From Meconema thalassinum (lineage: Eukaryota > Arthropoda > Insecta > Orthoptera > Tettigoniidae), in assembly GCA_946902985.2 (NCBI GenBank), contig OX336388.2, positions 122,489,894 through 122,553,893 of the forward strand: a DNA stretch of 64,000 bases. The letters are read 5' to 3'. The notes under the pieces were generated by a model. The model did not search any database, was not told the origin of the DNA, and saw nothing but the letters and a program-made list of their open reading frames with translations. The position numbers and the translations under genes were made by a program. This document shows positions 21,899 through 32,132 of the stretch, piece after piece; the first letter of the stretch is position 1, and each line of letters opens with the position of its first letter.

Positions 21899-22070
21899 TA
21901 TACATATAAAGCAATGCAAAACAAGGAACAAGTCCTACTGATTATCTTGGCAAGAAGGTTGGCGGGGGTGTGGTGTGAAATTTGGTGGTTATGGTAACAT
22001 AATCTTACGAATAGCAGCATAGTTGGCTTGCCATACGTCCCGGTATTTTGCTCTTGACCCGGTGTCCCGC

Positions 22071-22800
22071 CCGCGAGATTGCAATTTCTAGTTCACTTTT
22101 AGCATTGGAGAAGGATACATCTTCCTAATTGGCTATTCTGACTAAACATGACTGCACCAAGGGCTGTTATAGGGTGGAGCCTATCTGCAATGTCGTTCCA
22201 AGTTTGAAAAAAGATATGTAGAACTCTCGCTGTTTTAACGTCGTATTTTCTAGGTACCCGCATAAGTTGTAATGCACCAAACATTAGTTGCATGATCATT
22301 GTTCCTAGGCCATAAGTGTTTCCGTATCTTCTTAAGTCAAGAAGAATCATTACCAGGCTGTTTTTCATCGATTAGCTCATTTACTGTGTACGAACGCGGA
22401 TCAAGAATTGTATGCACATGGGATGTGGCTCAAAATATTTTATTTCCGACGGCCTGAAAGGCATGAATGGCAACAATGGGGCTGAAAAATGAGCTTGTCA
22501 TTCAGCGCACTTCTTGACTTAAGAAGATACGGAAACACTTATGGCCTAGGAACAATGATCATGCAACTATTGCTTGGCGCATTACAATAGAAGGTATCAA
22601 GAAAATAGGAAGTTAAAACAGCGGGAGTTCTACATATTTTGTTCAAAACTGGAACGACATCGCTGACAGGTTCCTCTCAATAACTACGCTGACTAATCAC
22701 AGTCTTTTGTGCAGTCGTGTTTCGTCGGAACAGCCTATCAAGAAGTCGTATCGCTCTCTAATGCTAAAAGTGAATTAGAAAATGCAATCTCGCGTCCCGC
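22071..22800. repeat. Large inverted duplication with arms of about 280 bp
   Basis: The left arm 22071-22345 and right arm 22510-22800 are diverged inverted copies. Examples are GCGAGATTGCAATTTCTAG with ATGCAATCTCGCG at the outside, and CACTTATGGCCTAGGAACAA at about 22543 with its complement near 22300 at the inside. About 165 bp separates the arms. The left arm has an 89-codon minus-strand frame (LRRYGNTYGLGTMIMQLMFG...) that also exists broken in the right arm. I do not recognise that protein. A transcript would fold into a long hairpin. Confidence 0.8.
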
Positions 22801-22919
22801 CAGGTTTTATCAAAAAAGTTTGACAAAAACGTTTTTTTGTAATTGCTTTTGTAGTTAGACAAACAGTTGTAGTTTTTCAAAAAAATAATACATACATACA
22901 TATATAGGCCTACATATCC

Positions 22920-23529
22920 CACGTCGTTCCATCTATTAGATGGGTCGGCGAATGAGGCCCCTCCACCAATTTCCGTCTCTGTACTTCTCTTCTTCTTCTT
23001 CTTCTTCTTCTTCTTCTTCTTCTTCTTCTTCTTCTTCTTCTTCTTCAATGCTGTCCAAGTCCTGGCCCAATCGTTGGATGTCATTTCTCACCATGTCTGC
23101 ATATCTCCTTCTTGGCCGTCCTCTTGGTCTTGGGTCATGAAGCTGCAGTTCATACATTTGTTTTGGAATTCTGGTAACATCCATCCTTCGCTTATGGCCA
23201 AACCACACGAGCCTTTAAAGGTTATTTTATCCTGTAGTTTGTCGACCTGAACCAATTCTCTGATATGCTCATTGCGAATTCTATATTTTCTTGTATTACC
23301 AACCATGGCTCTGGCAAATCTCATCTCTGCTGCCTGAGTCCTTCTCTCATCTTTCTTCCTCATGGTCCAAGTTTCACAGCCATAGGTCAAAATTGGCACA
23401 TAATAAGTCTGATAGATCGCTCGTTTACATTGGAGAGGCACTTTCTGGTTCCATATGAGGTCTTGAACAGCTCTATAAAATGTACCTCCAGCCGAAACCC
23501 TGTTGGTGATTTCCTCATCAATGATACCT
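22920..23529 (-). pseudogene. RTE-like LINE, C-terminal coding end
   Basis: The minus-strand translation gives KRAIYQTYYVPILTYGCETW followed by TMRKKDERRTQAAEMRF and NEHIRELVQVDKLQDKITF, then after a frame change GHKRRMDVTRIPKQMYE and RGRPRRRYADMVRND, ending near RDGNWWRGLIRRPI. This is the usual post-reverse-transcriptase region of RTE-type LINEs. A (TTC)n microsatellite at 22988-23046 adds a run of about 20 glutamates just before the end. The copy lacks the endonuclease and catalytic blocks. Confidence 0.78.
22988..23046. repeat. (TTC)n microsatellite in LINE coding end
   Basis: About 20 uninterrupted TTC units. In the LINE frame on the minus strand they read as poly-glutamate, in the other frames as lysine or serine runs. 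A (CTT)n tract also occurs at 31644-31665. Confidence 0.9.
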
Positions 23530-23860
23530 TAGTAATTGTTCAATTAAACAATTTTATGAAGTATTTTAAATTGCATTTTATTAACACTTGTTTCTAGATG
23601 GTAGACCAGAAAAAATTATCTTTAAAAAGGAAAAATTATATATTTTTATGTAGCAAAAATTCCTTTTTTATTTTTAAAAGGTGTGTAGAACTAACAATTT
23701 AGGGTGCCAGGTTCCCCCCTCCCGTCACTTGCGAGGCTTAAAACTCACCATTTTGCTTCTGAGTTTGTAAAAATTTACCGGACCCCCCGTTCTACTAAGG
23801 GGGAGGGGGAATTCCATACCTCCCCAGACCCCTCCGGTAAGGCCATCCCATATTAATGCG
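23530..23860. other. No gene recognised
   Basis: AT-rich sequence, then a C-rich and G-rich stretch (about 23714-23835) that resembles the decayed terminus of an unknown element. It supplies the target site of the following SINE. Confidence 0.4.
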
Positions 23861-24732
23861 AGGCGGCTTCGGTGGCTTAGTCGGTAGCATGCTGAGCTTC
23901 TATGCTCAAGATAGCGGGTTCAAACCCGGCCGAATCCGTCGGATTTTTAAGAGCGTTAAAAATCCCTCAGTATGCCTTCCTTCGGAGGGGAAGTAAAGCC
24001 GGCGGTCCCATGTCTTAGATTTATGGCATGTTAAAGAACCTTCCACTAATTGCACCTGTGTGAAGCTAAATTGGATAGGTTAAGAATGTAAACAACGCTC
24101 TTAGGTTTCTACGTTCGTTGCCAAGAGCCGACTGCGGTGGCGTCTAAGTAGCTAAGTTCTGAACTTGGCCTAGTAGTCATTGACGGTGGCGCTTGGCGGC
24201 AAAAGTAGGAACTATTTGAAAAATTATAAGTTGCAGTAAATGAAAATCCACAGCCTGCTTCCAGTCTCCGACCGGGTCAGGAATGGAATGAATGAAGCCC
24301 CCATCTAGCGGCGAGGATATGAACTGTGCCGACTGCCGAGGCCTGACGCACTCCTCTGGGGCAATGATTAAATGAATGACAGATGAAATGAAATGATAGT
24401 GGAGCGTGTTGCTGGAATGAAATTTTGACAGGGAAAACCGGAGTACCCGGAGAAAAACCTGTCTGCCTCCGTTTTGTCCAGCACAGATCTCACTTGGAGT
24501 GACCGGGATTTGAACCACGGACCCAGCGGTGAGAGGCCGGCGTGCTGCCGCCTAAGCCACGGAGGCTTTCATAAGTTGCAGTACTTAAATTTAAAAAAAA
24601 AACAGATAACACACACTAATACAGTCATCACAATAAACACCGGTTATCAGACAGATTCTACACACACCCAACGTACACGGGGCTACATGACCGCGTTGTC
24701 GCAGCCCCTAAACTTAAGAACCAACCAACCAA
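23861..24732 (+). mobile_element. tRNA-derived SINE, family S1, carrying a nested SINE
   Basis: Head GGCTTCGGTGGCTTAGTCGG and B box GGGTTCAAACCC, body, then the ACCAACCAACC tail, interrupted at 24239-24570. The outer flanks are an exact 13-bp repeat CCATATTAATGCG at 23848-23860 and 24733-24745. Without the nested element the copy is about the same length as the one at 5461-5982. Confidence 0.9.
24239..24570 (-). mobile_element. tRNA-derived SINE, family S3, nested in the S1 SINE
   Basis: On the minus strand the tRNA-like head reads CCTCCGTGGCTTAGGCGGCA with B box GTGGTTCAAATCCCGG, followed by a body with CCGGGTACTCCGGTTTTCCC. An exact 13-bp duplication ATAAGTTGCAGTA at 24226-24238 and 24571-24583 flanks it, proving later insertion. 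Confidence 0.9.
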
Positions 24733-24745
24733 CCATATTAATGCG

Positions 24746-25216
24746 TCCCGGTTTCACTCACCAAAAATATGGCAAGCCTAAGCATAGTTCACAATTTATT
24801 ATTAAACAAAGTTCAGACATTACAAAGAACGCGATTCTCCTGTACTCCCACACTCCCTATAACTTAAAAACAGGCAAGTAAAACTGCGACTCATCCATCT
24901 AAATGAGCAATGTTAGCAACATTGTGGAACACAACTAGTAAACAAATCTTAATTTCCGCCGGCGCATTGCCTCCTAATATTACATTTATTTATTTAGCGT
25001 ATGGCAACACATTGTAAAACACAACAATATTCAGAATTCATAAGTTACCAGCAAAAATACTAGGACATTATTACAATAAAAGCAAAACAGAGAATATTAG
25101 TGTAACCTACAGTCACAATTGGTACTTATAATGTAAAATTTAAATTGTGTATCCACTTAACAGCATCTGGAGTCAATTGTGAGGTTTGAAGCCATTTTTC
25201 AGTGTTGCCTAAGTAA
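24746..25216. other. No gene recognised
   Basis: AT-rich intronic sequence. The first 30 bp (GCGTCCCGG...ATATGGCAAGCC) are inversely similar to GGCTTGCCATACGTCCCGG at about 22030, hinting at an old element interrupted by everything between. Confidence 0.4.
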
Positions 25217-25464
25217 ACAAAATTTTGGTGCTTTTCAGTCGGTCAACACGAATGTGCCCAAATAGAGCTGGGTTATGCCCTAATCCTGAAATAAATTACA
25301 TGAAGTTACCTTTACAGAATGGTGAAAGCCGCATCAAAATCCATCCAGTGGTTCTCGAGATTACTTGTGACATCCATGAATGTAATTTATTTCAGGATTA
25401 GGGCATAACCCAGCTCTATTTGGGTACATTCGTGTTGACCAACTGAAAAGCACCAAACTTTTGT
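25217..25464. repeat. Near-perfect inverted repeat, about 80-bp arms
   Basis: The left arm (about 25224-25301) and right arm (about 25380-25460) match over AATAGAGCTGGGTTATGCCC and neighbouring sequence with few mismatches. The roughly 79-bp loop holds CAGAATGGTGAAAGCCGCAT and TCCATCCAGTGGTTCTCGAG. That loop sequence recurs at about 25697-25762 (minus) and 63889-63945 (plus). Confidence 0.85.
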
Positions 25465-25689
25465 TATCTGGAGTCAACACGAGAAAATTCTTTAAATCCC
25501 CTGAGTAACCTATGACGTAATACTACACTGCTGCACAATGTGTTGTATGGTCTGGGGCAGGGCGAATAAAGTAATAAGTGAAGGAACTCCGGTAGTTGAC
25601 CGTTTCCGCCGCTAGGTAGTACTAGCCTAACTTGGCCTCCGCGGTCCTGTCTGGCTCGTCTCTACTTAGTTTAAAACAAAGTCCCCGAT

Positions 25690-26010
25690 TCTTGGATGTC
25701 ACGAGTAATCTCGAGAACCATTGGATGGATTTTGATGCGGCTTTCACCATTCTGTAAAGGTAATCTCCAGGAAGATTTCTGTGGAAAATAATTTATTTAT
25801 GATCAAAGGGAGCCAAGCAGTAACGATTTCAGATTTCAGTGAAAAGGTCGAAAATAGAACCTGGCGTCCGTGCGCTTTTTAGGCTTACGCTGGACAAACC
25901 GTTAAAAATATCAGTATACTATGAGTGTAAGAATTGTTCAGCGTCAAAAATTCTCCAAAAAAGTTCGCGAGAGCATATCTCTTTCTTCGATACTTCGCCC
26001 AATATAATTG
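25690..26010 (-). repeat. Dispersed repeat R, inverse copy of 63640-63990
   Basis: The segment is the reverse complement of the end of the window. Shared landmarks include ACGCTGGACAAACCGTTAAA, ATATCAGTATACTATGAGTG, GCATATCTC and the GAATGGTGAAA motif. No protein is apparent. It may be part of a non-autonomous DNA element; ends were not resolved. Confidence 0.75.
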
Positions 26011-26137
26011 TTTATAGTTTGGACGGAAGGGGGATTTGTGTCTCATGCACTTTATTCGCCCTGGTCTGGGGTGTTGCTCCTCAAACACATGCATGATCGG
26101 GAATTTTGTTCCACTTGTAGAGTAAGTCTTTACACAC

Positions 26138-26560
26138 TCCATGATTTGTGCGAATCCCGTTGGCAGTCTTCCACGTACGTCGAGGCAAATCGAATCCCTC
26201 TGGTTTGTTGTGAGTATTTATACTGATTATTACTTCTGCTGGTGCATGCTGGATCTATTTTTGTTCCCATCTATTGCTTATATCAAATCCCTTGTTAAAA
26301 AGGTCCACAGCAGATTTTATTGCTGATTGTCTGGATTTTAACTTGTCAGATATTGCACTTGGGATGAAGTAATGAATGGGAAGGTCAGGGTAATCCAAAA
26401 ATTTCTTATATTTACGTACCAAAGCATCCTGTCTTCTGAGTTCAGGTGGTTGAATGTGACTTAAAGTTGAGAGCCAAAATGTAGGAGTAGTTTTTAGACA
26501 TCCTGTGATCTTGTAGTTGTATTGAGTTGGGTGTCGATTTTGTTGGTATGATTGCTATTT
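26138..26560 (-). pseudogene. LINE protein fragment, post-reverse-transcriptase region
   Basis: The minus-strand frame reads CLKTTPTFWLSTLSHIQPPE, LRRQDALVRKYKKFLD, SAISDKLKSRQSAIKSAVDL and, after a stop, NKPEGFDLPRRTWKTANGI. This combination (TGCL/TTP, IxPPExRR, RLKSR, LPRxxW) is typical of the region between reverse transcriptase and the C-terminal zinc motif of Jockey/CR1-like LINEs. It has no catalytic domain. Confidence 0.6.
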
Positions 26561-27038
26561 AGCTAATATTACAGATTCTGTATTTCTACGTTGTAATACA
26601 CAAATTGGTTATTGAATACAATCAATAATGATCTATGTTCGTGATAACTCTCGTTCACTTTCATTGCATAAGTAGGCACTTACAGTCGGCAAAACCCTCC
26701 TAGATCCTTCGGTCAGTTATATTCTTAGCTTCCATGATAGTCAGTTCTTGCATCTAGGAGGCGTTGGAAATCGCCATTTACCCAAACATTACGTCATCAC
26801 CTTGTATCGAAGAATCTCAGATCTACCCAAGAGTTCATACTCTGTTATTATATGCTCCTTGGTCCCACGTGCCCATTCATATCGGATAACAGCCAGGGGC
26901 GTATATAGAGTTTTTTTGGGTGGGGGGAGGGGTGCCCAACTGGAAGTTAGGGGGCATGGTATAGGTCCCAAAGAATAGGGGATCTGGGGTTCTCCCCAGG
27001 ACACTTTTGTATAATTTGGTGCAAAATGATGAGTTTTA
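26561..27038. other. No gene recognised
   Basis: Intronic DNA. The stretch near 26890-27000 (CAGGGGCGTATATAGAG, G-rich, ending in CTCCCCAGGACAC) looks like a terminus of a decayed DNA element, but no partner end was found. Confidence 0.35.
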
Positions 27039-28054
27039 GGCCTCTTTCACACGGGGTCACCATGGCCGCGCCACCATGGTGGCGCCACCACGTCTTTGCA
27101 ATATTTTCTCTAGCCACCAAACAGGCCACCAGCCATGAGCCAGTCTTGAAATGGAGGTGGAAGAAGCAGCACTTGCTGTTTTTCTATATATCAGGTTGCG
27201 TAAGCGCCGAAAACGGGGAAATAGAAGATTTAGGGTTCACCCACTTTTGCAGGATCGATCAACAAAAGGTATATTTTGTACTCTGTATATTGATCTTAGA
27301 CAATCCAGTCAAATTCTTCACCTTCCTACGAATGAACATTTCATCTTATGATGAGCTACTGTTGTGTTCAAAAGATCAACTGACCGGTGTGGACACAAAT
27401 ATGAGAGATAGTACACCTCCAGAGGAAAAACTCCTAGTGACACTGAGGTAAGAAGAATTTGCACATTTTCGATTTACAGTGAACTCCCGATAATTCGTTA
27501 CATTATACTTTCACGGAGATAAACATATAAACAAGTGAATGGAACGCAATTGTGTGTAGTCATGGTTACAGCCGGACACGGACATTTCTTTATCTTTTTC
27601 ACAGGGTGAGATAATCACAACGTATTCATCAGCCGGGAGACAGAGCCAACTCAAAGCGATTTAAATCGATTTTAATGAAAAGTAATTTTCTTACAGTTAT
27701 CGTTACTTACCAAAAATAGTGACAGAATTACCGTTACGGTTGTCAAAGTAACAAATAGTTACTTTTTCGTTAGTTATTTTTTATTTAAGGGGCGGAACAG
27801 CGAGGACATGGGCCCTTACATTTTCGTTACTTTGTATAAACATATAGTTGCCTAATAACATTTACCCCGCTGCTGGCCTGGCCGCACAGAAAGTCGCGTC
27901 TCGTGTGAAAGGCATTGCCTGCCACCACGAATTCTGGCCGCGCGACCAGGCCCGCCACCACCACCACGTGTGAAAGGCTCCATTTGAATCAATGCAAAGA
28001 CGTGGTGGCGCCACCATGGTGGCGCGGCCATGGTGGTCCCGTGTGAAAGGGGCC
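27039..28054 (+). mobile_element. PIF/Harbinger-like element, internally shortened
   Basis: Ends are inverted copies over about 60 bp: GGCCTCTTTCACACGGGG at 27039 and GTGTGAAAGGGGCC ending at 28054, each containing GCGCCACCATGGTGGCGCC, itself a palindrome. From ATG 27151 to about 27451, with one frame change near 27310, the DNA encodes a Harbinger-type N-terminus (RRKRGNRRFRVHPLLQDR; FFTFLRMNISSYDELL; DTNMRDSTPPEEKLLVTLR). The DDE domain is missing and the frame stops at a GTAAG-like site. A second partial terminus lies at about 27915-27985. No clean 3-bp target duplication is visible. Confidence 0.78.
27780..27825 (-). repeat. 3'-tail fragment related to the I-like LINE
   Basis: TTAAGGGGCGGAACAGCGAG followed by GACATGGGCCCTTA matches the arrangement at about 7632-7672 (TTAAGGGGCGGAACTACGAG, then GTCATCTGCCCCTCTTA), the 3' untranslated end of the LINE at 7616-13948. 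Only this tail is present. Confidence 0.6.
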
Positions 28055-28062
28055 TATAAAGG

Positions 28063-29177
28063 CTATCTGGCATTACTTTTTCAACCAATTTGTTGTGATG
28101 TTTTATGTTTGGTTAATGACAAACATAATTAAGACCATTTTATGTTACGTTTTATTAATACAATCATCTTGCTCTCTTGATAGTGTTTACATGGAAAGAA
28201 TTAATATTACTGTTTTGATTTACAACTCGCACTATAATATAAAGTCAAGGTTTCTTGAAGCATTACCAAATCGGTTTACAACTTCATCGGAAGTGATGTC
28301 TGTCTCTGTAACAATGCTAGACCGTTGAGTCTATTTCCAGAAGTAAAATTTCGTAAGTTATGTTTTTAACCAACTCAAACTCCATTCGGCAGTACCGGTA
28401 GCTACAGAGAGAGGCAAATTTGCCAAAAGTTTGATAAGCGTAGCCAATAAAAGTTAGGGAAAACACTTTCATCACACGCTTCAAGGGCACTTGCTGCTGT
28501 TCTTGGTTCGTTCATAAGAGCTAAGGCACTGGAGAGTAATAAGAGGTTATGTTGTTACACATAAGATCAGTGCAAACTGATTGTCACACTGTTTACATCA
28601 CTCTACCGTCGCCTTGCTTTGCAACGTTGCCATACGTCACTTAGTAACAATAGTAGACTACATGATAAGTATATTACTTTTTAATGTTTCAATTTATAAA
28701 CAAATGTTATAAAATGTGACAAGAATTTCGGAGGCCCCTGATAACAGCCAGGGCTGGATTTACCAATAGACCCCATAGGCCCCGTCCTAAGGGCGCACCA
28801 TGCTGAGGGACGCAAAATTAATCCTGTTTTGTTGTTCTTGTTGTTATACGCTCCTTTTATATCTTGTTGCACTTGAAAAAGTTCTTTTTACATTTCAAAA
28901 ATAGATTAAACAGACTTTTACTACTTATGATTTTTTAAACCAATTTCGTATAATTTTATGATTTAAATTATACTTTCCAAAATATTGACACGTTTCCAAT
29001 TTACATTGTGGTCATCAATTTCCAACAAATGTTTTGCAACATCAGATTTTTCGACTTCAGCTTTAGAACAGGAATGTTTTATGACTTATTAGGAGAAAAT
29101 TTAAGTCTTAAATATTAATATCAGTTTAATTTGAATAATTCACTATGCATAGTTGTAGGTTGTATGATGTAGTGATA
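28063..29177. other. No gene recognised
   Basis: About 1.1 kb of AT-rich intron. At 28742, ATAACAGCCAGGGCTGGATT shares ATAACAGCCAGGG with 26885, suggesting a common element end. I see nothing coding. Confidence 0.4.
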
Positions 29178-29754
29178 CAAGGTGTCTCTTATTAACGTAA
29201 ACTCTCTATAGCGACGTAGATGGCATTGAGACAAGTAATTTGATATAGGACACTTAGGGTCGCAAGTGTCCGGAAATACCTTAAAAGTGAACCACAACTG
29301 TGACGTCATCAGGTGACGGCTCAGCTCGAGCGGTCATGCTTGTGCTCCCTTATTTACGTACACCAAAGCAAACTTGAATATCATATCACTCTGGTCCCGT
29401 GTCTTAATGTCAACAAACAATCTGCTTCCACTTGAAAGGAAAAGAGAGAGAACAAAGAAAGCTGATTGATAGGCCCCGGATTTGAACCTCGAACCCAAGT
29501 CGCACACGCAGACTCGGAACCAGAGTGATATGACATTCAACGTTTGCTTTGGATGCTTTGATGTGCGTAAGAGAGCATGGGCCTGACCACTCGAGCTGAG
29601 CCGTCATCTGATGACGTCATATGTTTAACAGTTGTGGTTCACTTTTAAGGTATTTCCGGACACTTGCGACCCTAAGTGTCCTATATCAAATTATTTGTCT
29701 CAATGCCATCTACGTCGCTATAGAGAGTTTTAAACGTTAATAAGAGACACCCTG
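29178..29754. mobile_element. Foldback element with about 230-bp arms and TA target
   Basis: The arms are inverted copies running from CAAGGTGTCTCTTATTAACG at 29178 to its complement ending at 29754, both next to TA (29176-29177 and 29755-29756). Shared landmarks are CTATAGCGACGTAGATGGCA and GGGTCGCAAGTGTCCGGAAA. The middle (about 29440-29530, minus) has a B-box-like GGTTCAAATCCGGGG, perhaps a captured SINE piece. TA targeting suggests the Tc1/mariner superfamily. No transposase is encoded. Confidence 0.82.
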
Positions 29755-29763
29755 TATGTACAT

Positions 29764-30070
29764 GCCGGCCCCGTGGTGTTGGGGTAGCACGCCTGCCTCT
29801 CACCCGGAGGCCCCGGGTTCGATCCCCGGCTCCGTCAGGGATTTTAAAACTGACGTGAGGGTTGGAACGGGGTGCACTCAGCCTCGTGAGGACAATTGAG
29901 TAGCTGTCTGACAGTGAGACAGCGCCCCGATCACGAATACCAAGATTAACGGCCGAGGGGACCCAACGCGCTGATCACACGTCACCCCAATATCTACAGG
30001 CCTGGCTGGGCAGCGGTCGCTTGGTCGGCCTTAGCCCGTCATGGGCTGTATAGTGCCAGGGGTTGACTTG
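29764..30070 (+). mobile_element. tRNA-derived SINE, family S4
   Basis: The head reads GCCCCGTGGTGTTGGGGTAG (CCGG precedes) with B box GGGTTCGATCCCCGG; the body follows with no poly-A. An exact 15-bp duplication ACCCTGTATGTACAT flanks it at 29749-29763 and 30071-30085. The left copy overlaps the right end of the foldback element, so the SINE arrived after it. Confidence 0.9.
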
Positions 30071-30116
30071 ACCCTGTATGTACATCTAAATATCTGTAAG
30101 TGTATAATGAGTCTTA

Positions 30117-30311
30117 GCTTCTCGCCTTTCACCCGGACGGCCGGGGTTCGAATCCCGGTGACAGCGGGGTGGAATTTTCACCTGGAAAATCACGTGGTGT
30201 CAGGAAGGGCATCAGGCCTTAAATCCCCGGCCAAAACCAAAATGAGCCTGGTTGGCTCCGGCGACCCCAATTAATTGGGAAAAGCCGAAGGGAAAGAAGA
30301 AGAAAGAAGAA
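30117..30311 (+). mobile_element. tRNA-derived SINE, family S5, 5'-truncated
   Basis: The copy begins inside the tRNA-like head (TTTCACCCGGACGGCC, B box GGGGTTCGAATCCCGG), keeps the body (AATCACGTGGTGTCAGGAAG) and ends in GAAGAAGAAAGAAGAAG. A 15-bp duplication GTATAATGAGTCTTA lies at 30102-30116 and 30312-30326. A fuller inverse copy is at 63205-63412. Confidence 0.88.
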
Positions 30312-30581
30312 GTATAATGAGTCTTAAATGGTTTTAACTTATTTTAATATTTCGTTAGCCTTTTTATTTATAGTTTATACATGGGTTGGTTTTTTAGTTT
30401 TGGCACCAATGCTTCAGTGCCAAGTTGCAACAATGTTGGGTGCTGCCACTTTTACCGACGGCTGCTGCCCTGCATTCCCTCCCTCAGAGCACATGACCTC
30501 GCCCGTCCTCACCACCGCTCGTGCGCAGTCGCGCCTGTTAGATGAGTAGTGTGGGACCAGCGCTCGCGAAAGACAGTCGCA

Positions 30582-31447
30582 ATGTTTTCCAAGCAGGAGC
30601 AGAGAACGTGGATAAAAATTCAGTGTGCTAGGGGTCGCAGTGCTAAACAGTGTCACCGAGGATTGCAGGGAGCGTGCGGTGCAGCTGCGTTACCATTCAG
30701 AACGGTAGCAAGATGAGTTGCAGCTTTTCGAGATGGGCGCGAACGTGTGGAGCACATGCCTCGATCTGGTCACCCACCAGTAAGTGATGACAATGTACAG
30801 ATGGTGTCCGCGTTAGTAGAGGTGGATCGGAACGTAACGATTCGTCAATTAGAGCAAGATACCGGACTGGCGCATTCAACTGTCCTCCACATCCTGAAGG
30901 ACTTACTGAAAATGAGGAAGATTGCGTCCAAATGGGTTCCGCACGACTTAACCGACATGCACAAATGGCTGCGATATGACGCTTGTCGTATGCACTTGCA
31001 GAGTTATGAGCGCGAAGGAGAGGCCTTCTTACGGCGTATCATAACCATTGACGAGACGTGGGCCAGATCTTATGAGCCACAGTTAAAACGCCAATCGAAC
31101 GAGTGGCGGCTCCACGAAAACAAACAGTTCGACCAACCCCCACCAATGTGAAGGTAATGTTGATTCTTGCCTATGATTGGGATGGTGTGATCATTCACCA
31201 TACTGTTCCCCGAGGGCAAACCGGTATTGCGGCGTACTATTGTTCGTTTCTGCAAGACCATCTCATCCCGAAGATGAAGATGACAATGCGCGGGGAGCGC
31301 TTCCGTACCATTGAAGACGTTAAGCAGGCTGCCGAGCACTCTCTTCGTACCATCAATAGATTGGGCAGTGCCAACGGGATCCAACGACTTCCGCATCGCA
31401 GGGAAAACGTTGTACGCAACGGTGGGGACTACATAGAGGGCCTGTGA
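30582..31447 (+). pseudogene. Mariner-type transposase with the third catalytic block deleted
   Basis: The likely start is ATG 30582 (MFSKQEQRTWIK). An early in-frame stop near 30714 precedes the helix-turn-helix part (EVDRNVTIRQLEQDTGLAHS). The first catalytic aspartate is in IITIDETWARSYEP (about 31040-31080); after a frame change the second is in ILAYDWDGVIIHHTVP. The text then runs from FLQDHLIPKM directly into MRGERFRTIEDVKQAAEHS and ends NGGDYIEGL. Family members have some 60 residues between these points, including the HDNARPH aspartate, so an internal deletion removed the third catalytic residue. Clear terminal repeats were not found. Confidence 0.82.
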
Positions 31448-32132
31448 AACTTGGAACCATCTAAGTGAGTTATTAATCCAGTTATAACTAAGGTGCCAAA
31501 TTTAGAAATAGTTGATTCTCTTTTTATTTATTTAATTGATTTCACTTCACGATACATTCGAATAAAATAAAAATTACCTTCACAAAGACCCCTGGTAACA
31601 CCACGCACTTCCATTGGTGGCCACGTTGTCAGTACACGTCTGTCTTCTTCTTCTTCTTCTTCTTCAATTCCCTTATGCCTTCAAGCGTCGAGGTAGCTTC
31701 GTTTGAGCCATTTCTGCACATTCTCTTCATTTCCACAACAGTTTTAATATTCCAAGTTCCGAATCTCGTGTTCCGTTTCCACTCCCGTCATCGTCGTTTA
31801 TATCCGTCCAATCCGAGGCTACTTGTAGTTCTCTGAATCACTTAATCTCCACATGGGTGATTGGCCCAACGTAGAGTGGTTTGTTGGGTTACCTTCCCAT
31901 CCTCCATATTTATCCCCTGGATACAGGGTGCCCCAGATGGTCAGGGTTTGGGCAGGCAATTCCTCCTTGCTCACTTAGGGAAGATTTACCCGCCAACACT
32001 CGGGTGGCTGATTGCAGTGGTTTCCAACTGGGCGATGGGGCCGCCACATCCCTACGCTGACACGTCTGTCTGCCATCGTGAATTGTACTCGAATGATATC
32101 AGGCACGCTGGTATATAGGCTTCAAGGCTACT
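31448..32132. other. No gene recognised
   Basis: AT-rich sequence, a (CTT)n tract at about 31644-31665 and an unplaced unique-looking stretch to 32132. No supported gene. Confidence 0.4.

Noticed and set aside
22764..23140. Frames with long lysine or serine runs
   Set aside because: They are alternative readings of the (TTC)n microsatellite within a LINE.
22028..24775. GGCTTGCCATACGTCCCGG and its inverse as ends of one transposon
   Set aside because: Similarity is short and the intervening DNA is a mixture of other elements; kept only as a hint.
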